Shown here: in pieces, positions 21,361 to 30,216 of the stretch
Layout of the letters: each line of letters starts with the position of its first letter
Position numbering within the stretch: the stretch's first letter is position 1
NCBI GenBank assembly: GCA_900320615.1
Contig: ONSX01000037.1
Span: forward strand, 1-32,858
Reading direction: 5' to 3'
Source: an uncultured Eubacteriales bacterium
Lineage (GTDB): Bacteria > Bacillota > Clostridia > Lachnospirales > Lachnospiraceae
DNA length: 32,858 nt
Made by a program: the position numbers and the translations under genes
Notes under the pieces: model-generated
What the model saw: only the letters and a program-made list of their open reading frames with translations
Database searches by the model: none
Told to the model about the DNA's origin: nothing

Positions 21361-23499
21361 TCACCTGTAGAATTCGCTCTCGCTGACCGCGCGCAGCACA
21401 AGCACACTCCGCGGCCCGATCTCAAGGCTCCGGTCCTTCACGACGCGGCGGTTTCCTTCATTTCCCTCAAAGATATGCGGAAGGTACTGCTCCGACGTGT
21501 CGACTGCGATAATCCAGCGGTAGTGCTCGGGAAGAACCGGGATGTCCATCCACTGTTTCTTCCAGAAGACATTGATCATCACGCAGACGGCATCATCTCT
21601 GTCCTCTTCCTCATCATAGCCCGAGTACATAACCCGCAGCACCTTCGATGAGGAATCCGGGCAGCGCACCTCGCACTCCTCGAGCCCCAGTCTTCCGCCC
21701 TTCCCGTATTTCCGGACACAGGCGTGTGCCCTGCGGAAATGAATCAGAAATCTGACAAATGAGAAAAACTCATAATTCCTGTTCAGGTCCTCCCAGTTCA
21801 GCCACGCGATCCCGCTGTCCTGGCAGTAGGTGTTGTTGTTGCCCTGCTGGGAGTTCAGGAACTCATCTCCCGCAAAGAACATCGGTGTCCCGCGGCTCAT
21901 CATAAGGACGGTCATCGCGTTCCGGCACATGCGGAGCCGGAGCTGATTCACCTCCGGGTCGTCCGTCGGACCTTCCACGCCGCAGTTCCAGCTGCGGTTG
22001 TCATCCGTCCCGTCCAGATTCTTCCAGCCGTTCATTTCATTGTGCTTCCGGCTGTAGGCGTACATGTCATAGAGCGTGAAGCCGTCATGGCAGTTCAGGA
22101 AATTAACCGATGCGTTCTGCCCGCGCCACTTCGGATCATAGAGATCGTGGGAGCCCGTGATCCGCTGCGCTGCGGTCCAGCCGAGGCCGAAATCGCCTTT
22201 CAGAAAGTTGCGCATGTCATCCCTGTATTTGCCGTTCCACTCGGCCCACCGCTTCCAGGCTGGAAATGAACCGACCTGATAGAGACCGCCCGCGTCCCAC
22301 GCCTCCGCGATCAGCTTCACGTTCCGGAGAATCGGATCATAGGCGAGATTTTTAAGGAGCGGCGGATTGCTGAGCGGAGAGCCGTCCTCGTCCCGCCCGA
22401 GAATGCTCGCGAGATCGAACCGGAAGCCATCGACATGATACTCCGTCGTCCAGTAGCGGAGACACTCAAGAATGAAATTCTGCATGACCGGATGGTTACA
22501 GTTCAATGTGTTGCCGCATCCGCTGAAATTATAGTAATAGCCGCCCGGCGTCAGCATATAGCAGACATTGTTGTCGAAACCCTTGAAGGATATCGTCGGT
22601 CCGTGCTCATTACCCTCCGCCGTGTGATTGAACACGACGTCGAGGAAGCACTCGATCCCGTTCCGGTTCAGCTCGCGGATCAGCTCCTTGAGCTCCGTCC
22701 CCTCCTGATTATCCTCGCGCGCGAATGCATAACTTGCATTTGGCGCGAAGAAGCCGACCGGATTGTAGCCCCAGTAGTCGAGCAGCTGATACCCGTCGAT
22801 AACCCGCGCGTCCCTCATTTCATCGAACTCGAAGACCGGCATCAGCTCGACGGCGTTGACACCGAGCTCCTTCAGATACGGAATCTTCTGCATCAGGCCG
22901 CGGAAGGTCCCCGGGCCCTCAACGCCCGACGATTCATGCCTCGTGAAGCCGCGGACATGCAGCTCATAAATCACAAGGTCCTCCATCGGAAGCTTCGGAT
23001 TCTGATCATCGCCCCAGTCAAATGTATTTCGCACGACCCGCGCCTTATAGACCTGTCCCTCCGGCCTCTTCTGGCCCCACCTGCTCTGTCCCGTCACCGC
23101 CTTCGCGTACGGATCGAGCAGAATATTCTTCCGGCTGAACCGGAGCCCGTGCTCAGGATCCCATGGCCCGTCGAGACGGTAGGCATACTCGAGATCAGTG
23201 ATGTCAAGATCGAAGACGAGTATCGACCATACGTCGCCGATCTTATAGATATTCGGAATCGGAATCACCGCGTACGGCTCATCCTCACCCGTGTGAAAGA
23301 AAAGCAGCTCGCAGGCCGTCGCGCCGCTCGAGTGGACGGTGAAATTGACCGCATGATCGAACGCAGTCGCTCCGTTCAGCCGATAGAGGCCGGGGCGCAC
23401 GCCGAAGCCGGCGATCCTGTCAATCGGCTTCAGAATGCGGCCGTCGACCTCGCCGACTGGTTCCCTGTTTGTCTCGTTGTTCCTGGATGTATCGCTCAT
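21361..23499 (-). CDS. glgX: Glycogen debranching enzyme, GlgX/isoamylase type (GH13_11)
   Basis: 712 aa, hydrolyses alpha-1,6 branches of glycogen or limit dextrins. The N-terminal CBM48-like domain (about 30-165; PGLYRLNGATAFDHAVNFTVHSS) precedes the TIM barrel. GH13 regions are all present: DVVFNHTAEGN (287-297), GFRFDLASIL with nucleophile D362, LIAEAWDAGG with acid/base E399, and FLNCHDGFTLYD with H471-D472. The C-terminal beta domain follows from about 610. The start at 23499 has GAGGAG upstream. It follows the FAD oxidoreductase gene by 76 bp on the same strand and is separated from the other glucan genes (malQ, glgP) by about 4.4 kb. Confidence 0.95.
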   Translation of the reverse strand: MSDTSRNNETNREPVGEVDGRILKPIDRIAGFGVRPGLYRLNGATAFDHAVNFTVHSSGATACELLFFHTGEDEPYAVIPIPNIYKIGDVWSILVFDLDITDLEYAYRLDGPWDPEHGLRFSRKNILLDPYAKAVTGQSRWGQKRPEGQVYKARVVRNTFDWGDDQNPKLPMEDLVIYELHVRGFTRHESSGVEGPGTFRGLMQKIPYLKELGVNAVELMPVFEFDEMRDARVIDGYQLLDYWGYNPVGFFAPNASYAFAREDNQEGTELKELIRELNRNGIECFLDVVFNHTAEGNEHGPTISFKGFDNNVCYMLTPGGYYYNFSGCGNTLNCNHPVMQNFILECLRYWTTEYHVDGFRFDLASILGRDEDGSPLSNPPLLKNLAYDPILRNVKLIAEAWDAGGLYQVGSFPAWKRWAEWNGKYRDDMRNFLKGDFGLGWTAAQRITGSHDLYDPKWRGQNASVNFLNCHDGFTLYDMYAYSRKHNEMNGWKNLDGTDDNRSWNCGVEGPTDDPEVNQLRLRMCRNAMTVLMMSRGTPMFFAGDEFLNSQQGNNNTYCQDSGIAWLNWEDLNRNYEFFSFVRFLIHFRRAHACVRKYGKGGRLGLEECEVRCPDSSSKVLRVMYSGYDEEEDRDDAVCVMINVFWKKQWMDIPVLPEHYRWIIAVDTSEQYLPHIFEGNEGNRRVVKDRSLEIGPRSVLVLRAVSESEFYR

Positions 23500-23575
23500 A
23501 TTCGCTCCTCATCGGCCTCCCGGCACCGAAACTTCCGGAAGCACCTCCCGCCCGTCCGTCTCCGGACCGCGGATC

Positions 23576-24967
23576 TTACCTGTAACTTCCTTCTTCCGCT
23601 ATTCTCCGCGCCACATAGATGCCGCTCGCCGAGGCATGCGACAGGGAATGCGTCACGCCGCTGCCGTCGCCGATCACATAGAGGTTTCTGTAAGTTGTCT
23701 CGAGATGCTTGTCGAGAAGAACCTCCATGTTGTAGAACTTGACCTCAACGCCGTAGAGAAGCGTGCCGTCATTGGCCGTCCCCGGCGCGATCTTGTCAAG
23801 CGCATAGATCATCTCGATAATGCCGTCCAGAATCCGCTTCGGAAGCACAAGACTGAGGTCGCCGGGCGTCGCGTGAAGCGTCGGCCGGACAAGCCCCTCA
23901 TCGATTCTCGACTGCGTCGAGCGGCGGCCGCGCTCGAGATCCCCGAATCGCTGGACAATCACGCCTCCGCCGAGCATGTTCGACAGGCGCGCGATGCTCT
24001 CGCCGTAGCCGTTGCTGTCATGGAACGGCTCTGAAAAATGCTTTGCAACCAGCAATGCGAAATTCGTATTCTCCGTCTTCTTCTCCGGATCCTCGAAGCT
24101 GTGCCCGTTGACCGTCACGATGCCGTTCGTGTTCTCATCGACGACGATACCGTTCGGGTTCATGCAGAATGTGCGGACATTGTCCTCGAATTTCTTTGTC
24201 CGGTAGACAATCTTGCTCTCATAGAGCTTGTCCGTGATATCCGAGAAAATGACAGCCGGCAGCTCGACGCGCACGCCAATATCGACACGGTTCGACTTCG
24301 TCGGGATATTCAGATCCTCACACACCTTCTCCATCCATTTGCTGCCGCTCCGTCCGACAGAAGCGATGCAGTACGCCGCGTCAACCGTCCCGCCGTCATA
24401 GATGCCGTGGAACGTCCCGTCCTCTTTCACCTGAAGTTCCCGGATCGGCGTATCAAAATGAAAATCCACCTTGTCCTTCAGCTCATCATAGAGATTGCCG
24501 AGCACAATGTAATTCTTGTCCGTGCCGAGATGCCGGACCGACGCATCCAGCAGCTGCAGACCATTCTGCATGCAGAGCTTCTTGAAGCTGCTTCCGGCCG
24601 TCGAGTAGAGCTTCGTTCCTGCGCCGCCGCGAGCCATATTGATCTCATCGACATAATTCATGAGCGCAAGGGCCGTCTCCCGGCCGATATACTGATACAG
24701 CGTGCCGCCGAAATCGTTCGTGATATTATATTTGCCGTCCGAGAACGCGCCGGCCCCGCCGAAACCATTCATAATCGAGCAGGACGCACAGTTGATGCAG
24801 GACTTGATCTTCTTTCCGTCAATCGGACAGCGTCTCTGTTCAAGACGGTGTCCCGCGTCAAAGACCGCGATCTTAAGATCCGGTCTCCGCTTTACAAGCT
24901 CATATGCCGAGTAAATCCCGCCCGGCCCGGCGCCAATAATCAGAACATCTGTATTCAAATCAAACAC
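23576..24967 (-). CDS. FAD-dependent oxidoreductase with Cys cluster (COG2509-like)
   Basis: About 463 aa. N-terminal dinucleotide fold DVLIIGAGPGGIYSAYELVKR. A cysteine-rich stretch follows, RRCPIDGKKIKSCINCASC, then IMNGFGGAGAFSDGKYN, a combination found in the uncharacterised FAD-dependent dehydrogenase family COG2509. The C-terminal flavin-binding GLYVIGDGSGVTHSLSHA-type segment is present (NLYVIGDGSGVTHSLSHASASG). The reaction is unknown. Start codon: the frame opens with GTG at 24967, but AAAGGGTG overlaps that codon. A TTG at 24958 has the same site at proper distance and would give MNTDVLIIGAG, so the true start may be 24958. A divergent GH32 gene lies 201 bp away. Confidence 0.87.
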   Translation of the reverse strand: MFDLNTDVLIIGAGPGGIYSAYELVKRRPDLKIAVFDAGHRLEQRRCPIDGKKIKSCINCASCSIMNGFGGAGAFSDGKYNITNDFGGTLYQYIGRETALALMNYVDEINMARGGAGTKLYSTAGSSFKKLCMQNGLQLLDASVRHLGTDKNYIVLGNLYDELKDKVDFHFDTPIRELQVKEDGTFHGIYDGGTVDAAYCIASVGRSGSKWMEKVCEDLNIPTKSNRVDIGVRVELPAVIFSDITDKLYESKIVYRTKKFEDNVRTFCMNPNGIVVDENTNGIVTVNGHSFEDPEKKTENTNFALLVAKHFSEPFHDSNGYGESIARLSNMLGGGVIVQRFGDLERGRRSTQSRIDEGLVRPTLHATPGDLSLVLPKRILDGIIEMIYALDKIAPGTANDGTLLYGVEVKFYNMEVLLDKHLETTYRNLYVIGDGSGVTHSLSHASASGIYVARRIAEEGSYR

Positions 24968-25100
24968 CCTTTCGTAAATAATCTTCTGCCCAGAGGCTCT
25001 CTCAACTTCTCTGCTTATTATACCCCTTGCAGCTTGAAAAACCTACTGCTCCACCCCTCTTCCATCCACGTCGCTTTACGCGAAAAAATGCGCACGGCGC

Positions 25101-25129
25101 TTCTTTCCCCGGCCCGCCGCGGGTATAAT
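25101..25129 (+). promoter_or_regulatory. Promoter of the GH32 gene
   Basis: TTCTTT (25101-25106), 17-bp spacer, TATAAT (25124-25129). A TATAAT also occurs on the minus strand (25022-25017), facing the FAD gene, but without a convincing -35. AAGGAGG precedes the GH32 ATG. Confidence 0.6.
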
Positions 25130-25168
25130 AAAGGCAGCAGTTCCTGACCCTGTAAGGAGGAAAAACAA

Positions 25169-26896
25169 ATGAAAACCTGGACAAAAGAAGAACGCTACCG
25201 CGTCCTGCACGATCCCGAAGAAATCCGCGATATGCATGACCGCATTGCGCAGTCTGCCTGGAGGCAGACCTTTCACATCCAGCCGGTCACTGGTCTTCTC
25301 AACGACCCGAACGGCTTCATCCGCCACGGTGATCTCTGGCATCTCTTCTACCAGTGGTGCCCGTGGGGCGCCGTCCACGGCCTCAAGTACTGGTATCATG
25401 TCATTTCCCGGGACCTTGTGAACTGGAAGAACGCCGGCGTCTGCATCCGGCCGGATACCGTCTACGACAACAAGGGCGCATACTCCGGCTCCGCTTACCC
25501 GACAGACGGAAAAATCTATCTGTACTACACGGGCAATCACCGCGACGCGGACTGGACGCGGCGCTCCTATACCTGCCTCGTCAAACTAAACGATGATGGA
25601 ACAGCGGAAAAATACACGCCGCCGCTCTTCGGCCCTCATCCGGACTACACAGAGCATCAGCGCGACCCGAAGATTCTCTTCTTCCGGGAGCCTCATCTCT
25701 ACCGGATCCTGCTCGGCGCACAGAACAAAAAGGGGCAGGGCCGTATCATCTGCTATCGCTCGCCCCACCACAACCGCGGCTGGGAATTTGAGGGAGAAGT
25801 CCGCGTTCCGGGCTTTGAAAATTTCGGCGGCATGTGGGAGTGCCCGTCGATCGAGCGCATCGGCGACAAGGATGTTCTCATTTTCTGCCCGCAGCACATC
25901 AAGCTGGCAGGCCGCGGCGAATCGACGAATCACAACGGGTACATCATCGGCCAGATGGACTGGAACACACTGACATTTCATCCGGACGGAAGCTTCCACG
26001 TCCTCGACTTCGGTTTCGACTCTTATGCGGCGGAGTGCGCGGCGACGATCGGCGACCCGGACAGGGCGATTCTTGTCGCGTGGATGGGCCTGCCGGACTC
26101 TTCCTATCCGGTGACAGACGAGGAAGAGTGGTCCGGCTGCCTCACACTTCCGAGGGAGCTGACCATCCGTGACCGCCGGCTCATCCAGAAACCGCTCGAC
26201 TCACTGCAATCACTGCGCGAGGCGGAATTTGATCCGCACGTCCGTTCCGTCGGGATCGCAGACCAGGGACGGAGCGACGCCGAACTCCGCGGCATGAATG
26301 CGCAGGCGATCGACGGAAAGCAACCTGTCGACGACGCGTACGAGGCCGCATCGAAAGCTTCCGGACCAATCATCACACCTCTGACCGTAAGGAAATGCGA
26401 AGAAGCAGCAACTGAAGATGACGCTGCGGGAAAGCATGACCAGACCGGCGAAAATACGGAGTCCCCTGCGGAGAGCGCCGCCTTCCACAGCGCGCTGCTC
26501 GGAGATCTCCCGAAGGCGTGCGAGATGGAAATTTCATTTTCCGAGGGCGACTACCTGCGCATGCTCCGGCTCTTTGCAAAGAGCGACGGAAGCGGCGGGA
26601 TCACAATCCGCGCGGATGACTGGGCCGATGAAATCTCCGTCGACCGCTCGGGACTTACAAACCGCTTCAACACGGAGCAGGGCGAAGTGCGGACGCGTCC
26701 AATCAGCCGGCCTGTGTTCCATCTCCGGATCTTCATCGACAGCAGCTCCGTCGAAATCTTCGTCAACGACGGCGATGCTGTGTTCACGTCGCGCGTCTTC
26801 CCGACAGAGGAGGAGCGCCACTTCGTGCTCGACGGCGCAGCCGACATACGCATCTGGACACTGCGGCCCGCCGTGAAGGACGACTTTGTGGTTTAA
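25169..26896 (+). CDS. GH32 beta-fructofuranosidase / sucrose-6-phosphate hydrolase
   Basis: 575 aa, cytosolic (no signal peptide). Catalytic residues of the five-bladed propeller are clear: nucleophile D46 in LLNDPNGF, stabiliser D166 in QRDPKI and acid/base E224 in GMWECPS. The C-terminal beta-sandwich domain is about 450-575 (LRIFIDSSSVEIFVNDGDAVFTSRVFP is its signature). Between them, residues about 355-445 hold a charged, low-complexity linker (DAYEAASKASG, CEEAATEDDAAGKHDQTGENTE) that makes the protein roughly 70 residues longer than usual. Sucrose-6-phosphate or a short fructan is the probable substrate; no PTS or transporter gene is in the window to decide. Ribosome site AAGGAGG. Followed by a terminator at 26910-26962. 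Confidence 0.93.
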   Translation: MKTWTKEERYRVLHDPEEIRDMHDRIAQSAWRQTFHIQPVTGLLNDPNGFIRHGDLWHLFYQWCPWGAVHGLKYWYHVISRDLVNWKNAGVCIRPDTVYDNKGAYSGSAYPTDGKIYLYYTGNHRDADWTRRSYTCLVKLNDDGTAEKYTPPLFGPHPDYTEHQRDPKILFFREPHLYRILLGAQNKKGQGRIICYRSPHHNRGWEFEGEVRVPGFENFGGMWECPSIERIGDKDVLIFCPQHIKLAGRGESTNHNGYIIGQMDWNTLTFHPDGSFHVLDFGFDSYAAECAATIGDPDRAILVAWMGLPDSSYPVTDEEEWSGCLTLPRELTIRDRRLIQKPLDSLQSLREAEFDPHVRSVGIADQGRSDAELRGMNAQAIDGKQPVDDAYEAASKASGPIITPLTVRKCEEAATEDDAAGKHDQTGENTESPAESAAFHSALLGDLPKACEMEISFSEGDYLRMLRLFAKSDGSGGITIRADDWADEISVDRSGLTNRFNTEQGEVRTRPISRPVFHLRIFIDSSSVEIFVNDGDAVFTSRVFPTEEERHFVLDGAADIRIWTLRPAVKDDFVV

Positions 26897-26909
26897 TCCC
26901 TCTCATATG

Positions 26910-26962
26910 GAGTAAGCCCTTCCGGGGCGTCCGTCTCCGCCTCCGGCGCGGCTTACTCTTTT
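26910..26962 (+). terminator. Terminator after the GH32 gene
   Basis: GAGTAAGCC (26910-26918) pairs with GGCTTACTC (26950-26958), followed by TTTT. The loop is long and GC-rich. Confidence 0.8.
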
Positions 26963-26987
26963 ATGCGGAGATAAACGGGGAGGAGCC

Positions 26988-27701
26988 TCACGTCAGGTTC
27001 CGGCGAATCTGCGCGAAGTCCCGCAGGGCCTGCCACCCGATCTTCACGATTTTCTTCAGGTTGATCGAATTCGTCCCGCCCTGCCGCGGCCGGAATGTGA
27101 TCGGCACAAATACGATTTTTTCGTGATACCATCTCCCGAGCGCCGTCAGCATGACGTTCGGGAGATTATAATTTTCCGGAATAAGCTGAATATACTTTGC
27201 GACATAATCCGCCCGCATGAGGCGGAACGGCGCATTCGCGTCCGGAACCTTCACGCCGAACATGATGCGGAGAATCACGCAGAGCGTCTTCTCGACAAAT
27301 GCGCGGGCCTTCCCGTCGCCCCGCACCGTCCGGTTCCCGAAAACAGCCGCATATCCCTTCCGGTGCCTCCAGAACTTCTCGAATTCCGCCGGGTTCGTCT
27401 GCCCGTCCGAGTCCGTCTGGAAGATGAAATCCGCCCCGTGGTCAATCGCGTATCGGTAGCCGAAGAGCACTGCCGCGCCATGGCCGCCGTTCGGCTTCGT
27501 CAGCGGCAGGAGCAGCGGACGAGCCTCCGCCAGTTTCTTCAGAATCACATACGTCTCGTCCCGGCTCCCGTCATTCACGACGACAAGCCTCGACCGCCCG
27601 TTTCCGCTGTGCTTCTCTACAATCGGATACCATCCGTCAACCAGCTGACGGATATTCGCCGCCTCGTTGTAGGCAGGTACGACAATATACAGCGTGTCCA
27701 T
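26988..27701 (-). CDS. Family 2 glycosyltransferase (polyprenyl-phosphate sugar type)
   Basis: 237 aa, GT-A fold. YIVVPAYNEAANI at the N-terminus, the nucleotide-binding VVVNDGSRDETY and the metal-binding FQTDSDGQTNP are characteristic. The overall length and the C-terminal FRPRQGGTNSINLKKIVKIG resemble dolichyl/undecaprenyl-phosphate glycosyltransferases without the C-terminal membrane helices, so association with the membrane is loose or indirect. The start at 27701 has GAGAGGAA upstream. Stands alone between GH32 and glgP; acceptor unknown. Confidence 0.88.
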   Translation of the reverse strand: MDTLYIVVPAYNEAANIRQLVDGWYPIVEKHSGNGRSRLVVVNDGSRDETYVILKKLAEARPLLLPLTKPNGGHGAAVLFGYRYAIDHGADFIFQTDSDGQTNPAEFEKFWRHRKGYAAVFGNRTVRGDGKARAFVEKTLCVILRIMFGVKVPDANAPFRLMRADYVAKYIQLIPENYNLPNVMLTALGRWYHEKIVFVPITFRPRQGGTNSINLKKIVKIGWQALRDFAQIRRNLT

Positions 27702-27777
27702 AATCAGTTCCTCTCAGATTTATGGTTAAGTGGATTTTACTCCTTGCCGCCTTCTGCGGCAACTATCCCCCTGACAG

Positions 27778-27810
27778 AAAAAGACAGCCCATGAGGTTGG
27801 CTGTCTTTTT
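27778..27810. terminator. Bidirectional 12-bp terminator downstream of glgP
   Basis: AAAAAGACAGCC (27778-27789) pairs with GGCTGTCTTTTT (27799-27810) over a 9-nt loop. A second hairpin TTGCCGC / GCGGCAA lies at 27744-27762. Confidence 0.9.
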
Positions 27811-27832
27811 CAAAAAGGAGGTGAATAAGATT

Positions 27833-27898
27833 ATGAGGTTTATAAGTATTCGCAGGCACGGCCAGCAGCGCCGCGCCGCGAAAAACTTAACAGTGTAA
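27833..27898 (+). CDS. Possible 21-aa basic peptide with strong ribosome site
   Basis: MRFISIRRHGQQRRAAKNLTV, preceded by AAAAAGGAGGTGA, a near-perfect ribosome site about 10 bases before the ATG. It begins directly after the T-run of the terminator at 27778-27810 and ends before glgP's stop on the opposite strand. The peptide is Arg-rich. No family recognised. The unusually complete ribosome site is the only reason for listing it. Confidence 0.35.
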   Translation: MRFISIRRHGQQRRAAKNLTV

Positions 27899-27910
27899 GT
27901 GATGCCGGAA

Positions 27911-30152
27911 TTACTTGTCCGGTGTGAGATGCCAGATCTCGTCGTTGTACTGACGGATCGTTCTGTCGGATGAGAAGAAGCCCGCCTTTGCGATATTGAT
28001 GAGCGTCTTCCTGGCCCATGTCTTCTTGTCCTGCGTGTCCTGAAGCATACGCTCCTTTGTCTCGCAGTAATCCGTATAATCCGGGAAGGTCATGAACCAG
28101 TCCTTATTGAGGAGCTCATTCTTCAGTCTCGTGAGGCACTCCTCATTTCCAAGAGCGAGCATCTCCGGGCCTGTCAGGAAATCGACGGCCTTGTGAAGGA
28201 CCGGATCCTTCTCATAGTAATCACGGCTTCTGTAATCGCCGCGCGCATATCTTGCAATGACTGTGTCGGAAGATTCACCGAAGGTGTAGATATTGTCCTT
28301 GCCGACAAGCTCTGCGATCTCGACGTTCGCGCCGTCCATCGTGCCGAGTGTGAGCGCGCCGTTCAGCATGAACTTCATATTGCCCGTGCCAGACGCTTCC
28401 TTCGACGCAAGCCGGGATCAGCTTCTCAGCCGCCGTGACGTTGTAGTTCTCGATCATGACGACCTTCATGTACGGAGAGACCTCCGGATCATTTGCGATC
28501 ACATCGCCGAGGCAGATAATGGCATGAATGATGTCCTTCGCGATGATATATGCCGGGGCCGCCTTTGCACCGAAAATAACCGTGATCGGCTGCGCCGGCT
28601 TCTTGCCTGCCTTGATCTCCTGGTACTTGCGGATCGCCCAGAGGAGATTCAACTGCTGTCTCTTGTACTCATGCAGACGCTTGGACTGGACATCAAAGAT
28701 CGATTCCGGATCGATCTTCGCGCCCTGATGATCGTCGATCCACGCCGCAAATGCCTTCTTGTTCTCGTGCTTGACGGCCATGAGGTCCGCAAGGAACTGC
28801 TCATCGTCCTGGAATGCGAGGAGCTTCTCGAGCTCGTCCGCATTGTGCTTCCAGCCATCGCCGATCTTCGAGGAAATAAGAGCCGACAGGCGCGGGTTGC
28901 ACTCACGGATCCAGCGTCTGAACGTAATGCCGTTCGTCTTGTTGTTGAACTTCTCCGGATAGATCTTGTAGAACGGGGCAAGCTCCGTGTGCTTTAAGAT
29001 CTCCGTATGAAGAGCGGCGACGCCGTTGACGGAATGTGAAAAATGAATATCGATATTCGCCATGTGGACGTTGTGCTGGTCGTCGATGATGTAGACGAAC
29101 GGGTCATCGTACTTCGCGCGGACACGTCTGTCGAGATCCCTGATGATCGGCATGAGATGCGGAACAGCCTTCTCCAGATAATATTCCGGCCACTTCTCAA
29201 GAGCCTCCGCGAGGATTGTGTGGTTCGTATATCCGCAGACATCCGTGACAATCCTGATCGCCTCGTCCGTGCCGATGCCGTTCTCGCCGAGAACGCGGAT
29301 CAGCTCCGGAATGACCATCGTCGGGTGCGTATCGTTGATCTGAACCGCGCAGTAGTCCGCAAGATCATGCAGGTTCGAGCCCTTCGCCTTCGCCTCATCG
29401 AGCATGAGCTGGACGCCGTTCGCGACCATGAAATATTCCTGATAGACGCGGAGAATTCTGCCTTCCTCATCGGAGTCGTCCGGATAGAGGAACAACGTCA
29501 GGTTCTTCGCGATCTTCGTCTTGTCAAATGAAATGCGGTTGTGGATCACGCGTTCGTCAATGCTGTCGACATCGAACAGTCTTAAGCGTCCGCTCTTGCC
29601 GTGATAACCCGTAACATCAATCTCATACATCGTGGACTTGATATCAAAGCCGCCGAAATGAACCGTGTAGTGCTTGTCAGTCCGTCTCATCCAGCTCTCC
29701 TGACCCCACTTGAGCCAGTTGTCCGGAGATTCATACTGGCGCCTGTCAACGAAGCTCTGTCTGAACAGGCCGCAGTGATAAGCAAGACCTACGCCGTCAG
29801 CAGGAAGGCCGAGCGTCGCCAGAGAATCGACGAAGCATGCGGCAAGTCTTCCGAGACCGCCGTTGCCGAGAGACGGCTCATACTCAAACTCCTCGAGGTC
29901 CGCGATGTTCTTTCCCGCTGCAGCGAGCTCCGCCTTGACATCGTCATAGAGCCGCAGATTGATCAGGTTATTGGAGAGAAGCTTGCCGATCAGGAACTCA
30001 GCCGAGATATAGTACAGCTTCTTCTTGCCCTCGTTATATCCCTTATTTTTCGCCGCATCCTGTGTCAGATCGATAGCCGCGTTAAAGAGCTCCAGAGTCG
30101 TGCAGTCCGCAAGCGGCTTCTTCGTATACGATGCAAGTGAATAGTTCGCCAT
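27911..30152 (-). pseudogene. glgP: Glycogen/maltodextrin phosphorylase, frameshifted by an internal deletion
   Basis: Phosphorolyses alpha-1,4-glucans to glucose-1-phosphate with PLP. Codons 1-582 from the ATG at 30152 read normally ([68 protein letters not shown]) and then go out of frame for 43 codons to a stop at 28275. The other frame resumes with [29 protein letters not shown], which contains the PLP-binding Lys, and runs to 27911. Family members read [19 protein letters not shown] here, so about 9 residues are missing. The join carries a single CTTGCG (28411-28406) where the intact gene would be expected to have two, 26 bp apart. The rest would give about 755 aa, the normal length. Ribosome site GGAGG 10 bases upstream. 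Real mutation or assembly error cannot be told from one sequence. Confidence 0.88.
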
Positions 30153-30216
30153 TTTTATTCATCCTCCATGATGTGAAAATTATGGTTTCTATACCAGGCA
30201 TTCCGCCTGAAAAGGT

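Noticed and set aside
22435..25147. Two long plus-strand frames (435 and 369 codons) opposite glgX and the FAD gene
   Set aside because: Compositional shadows; the minus-strand frames contain all GH13 and FAD motifs.
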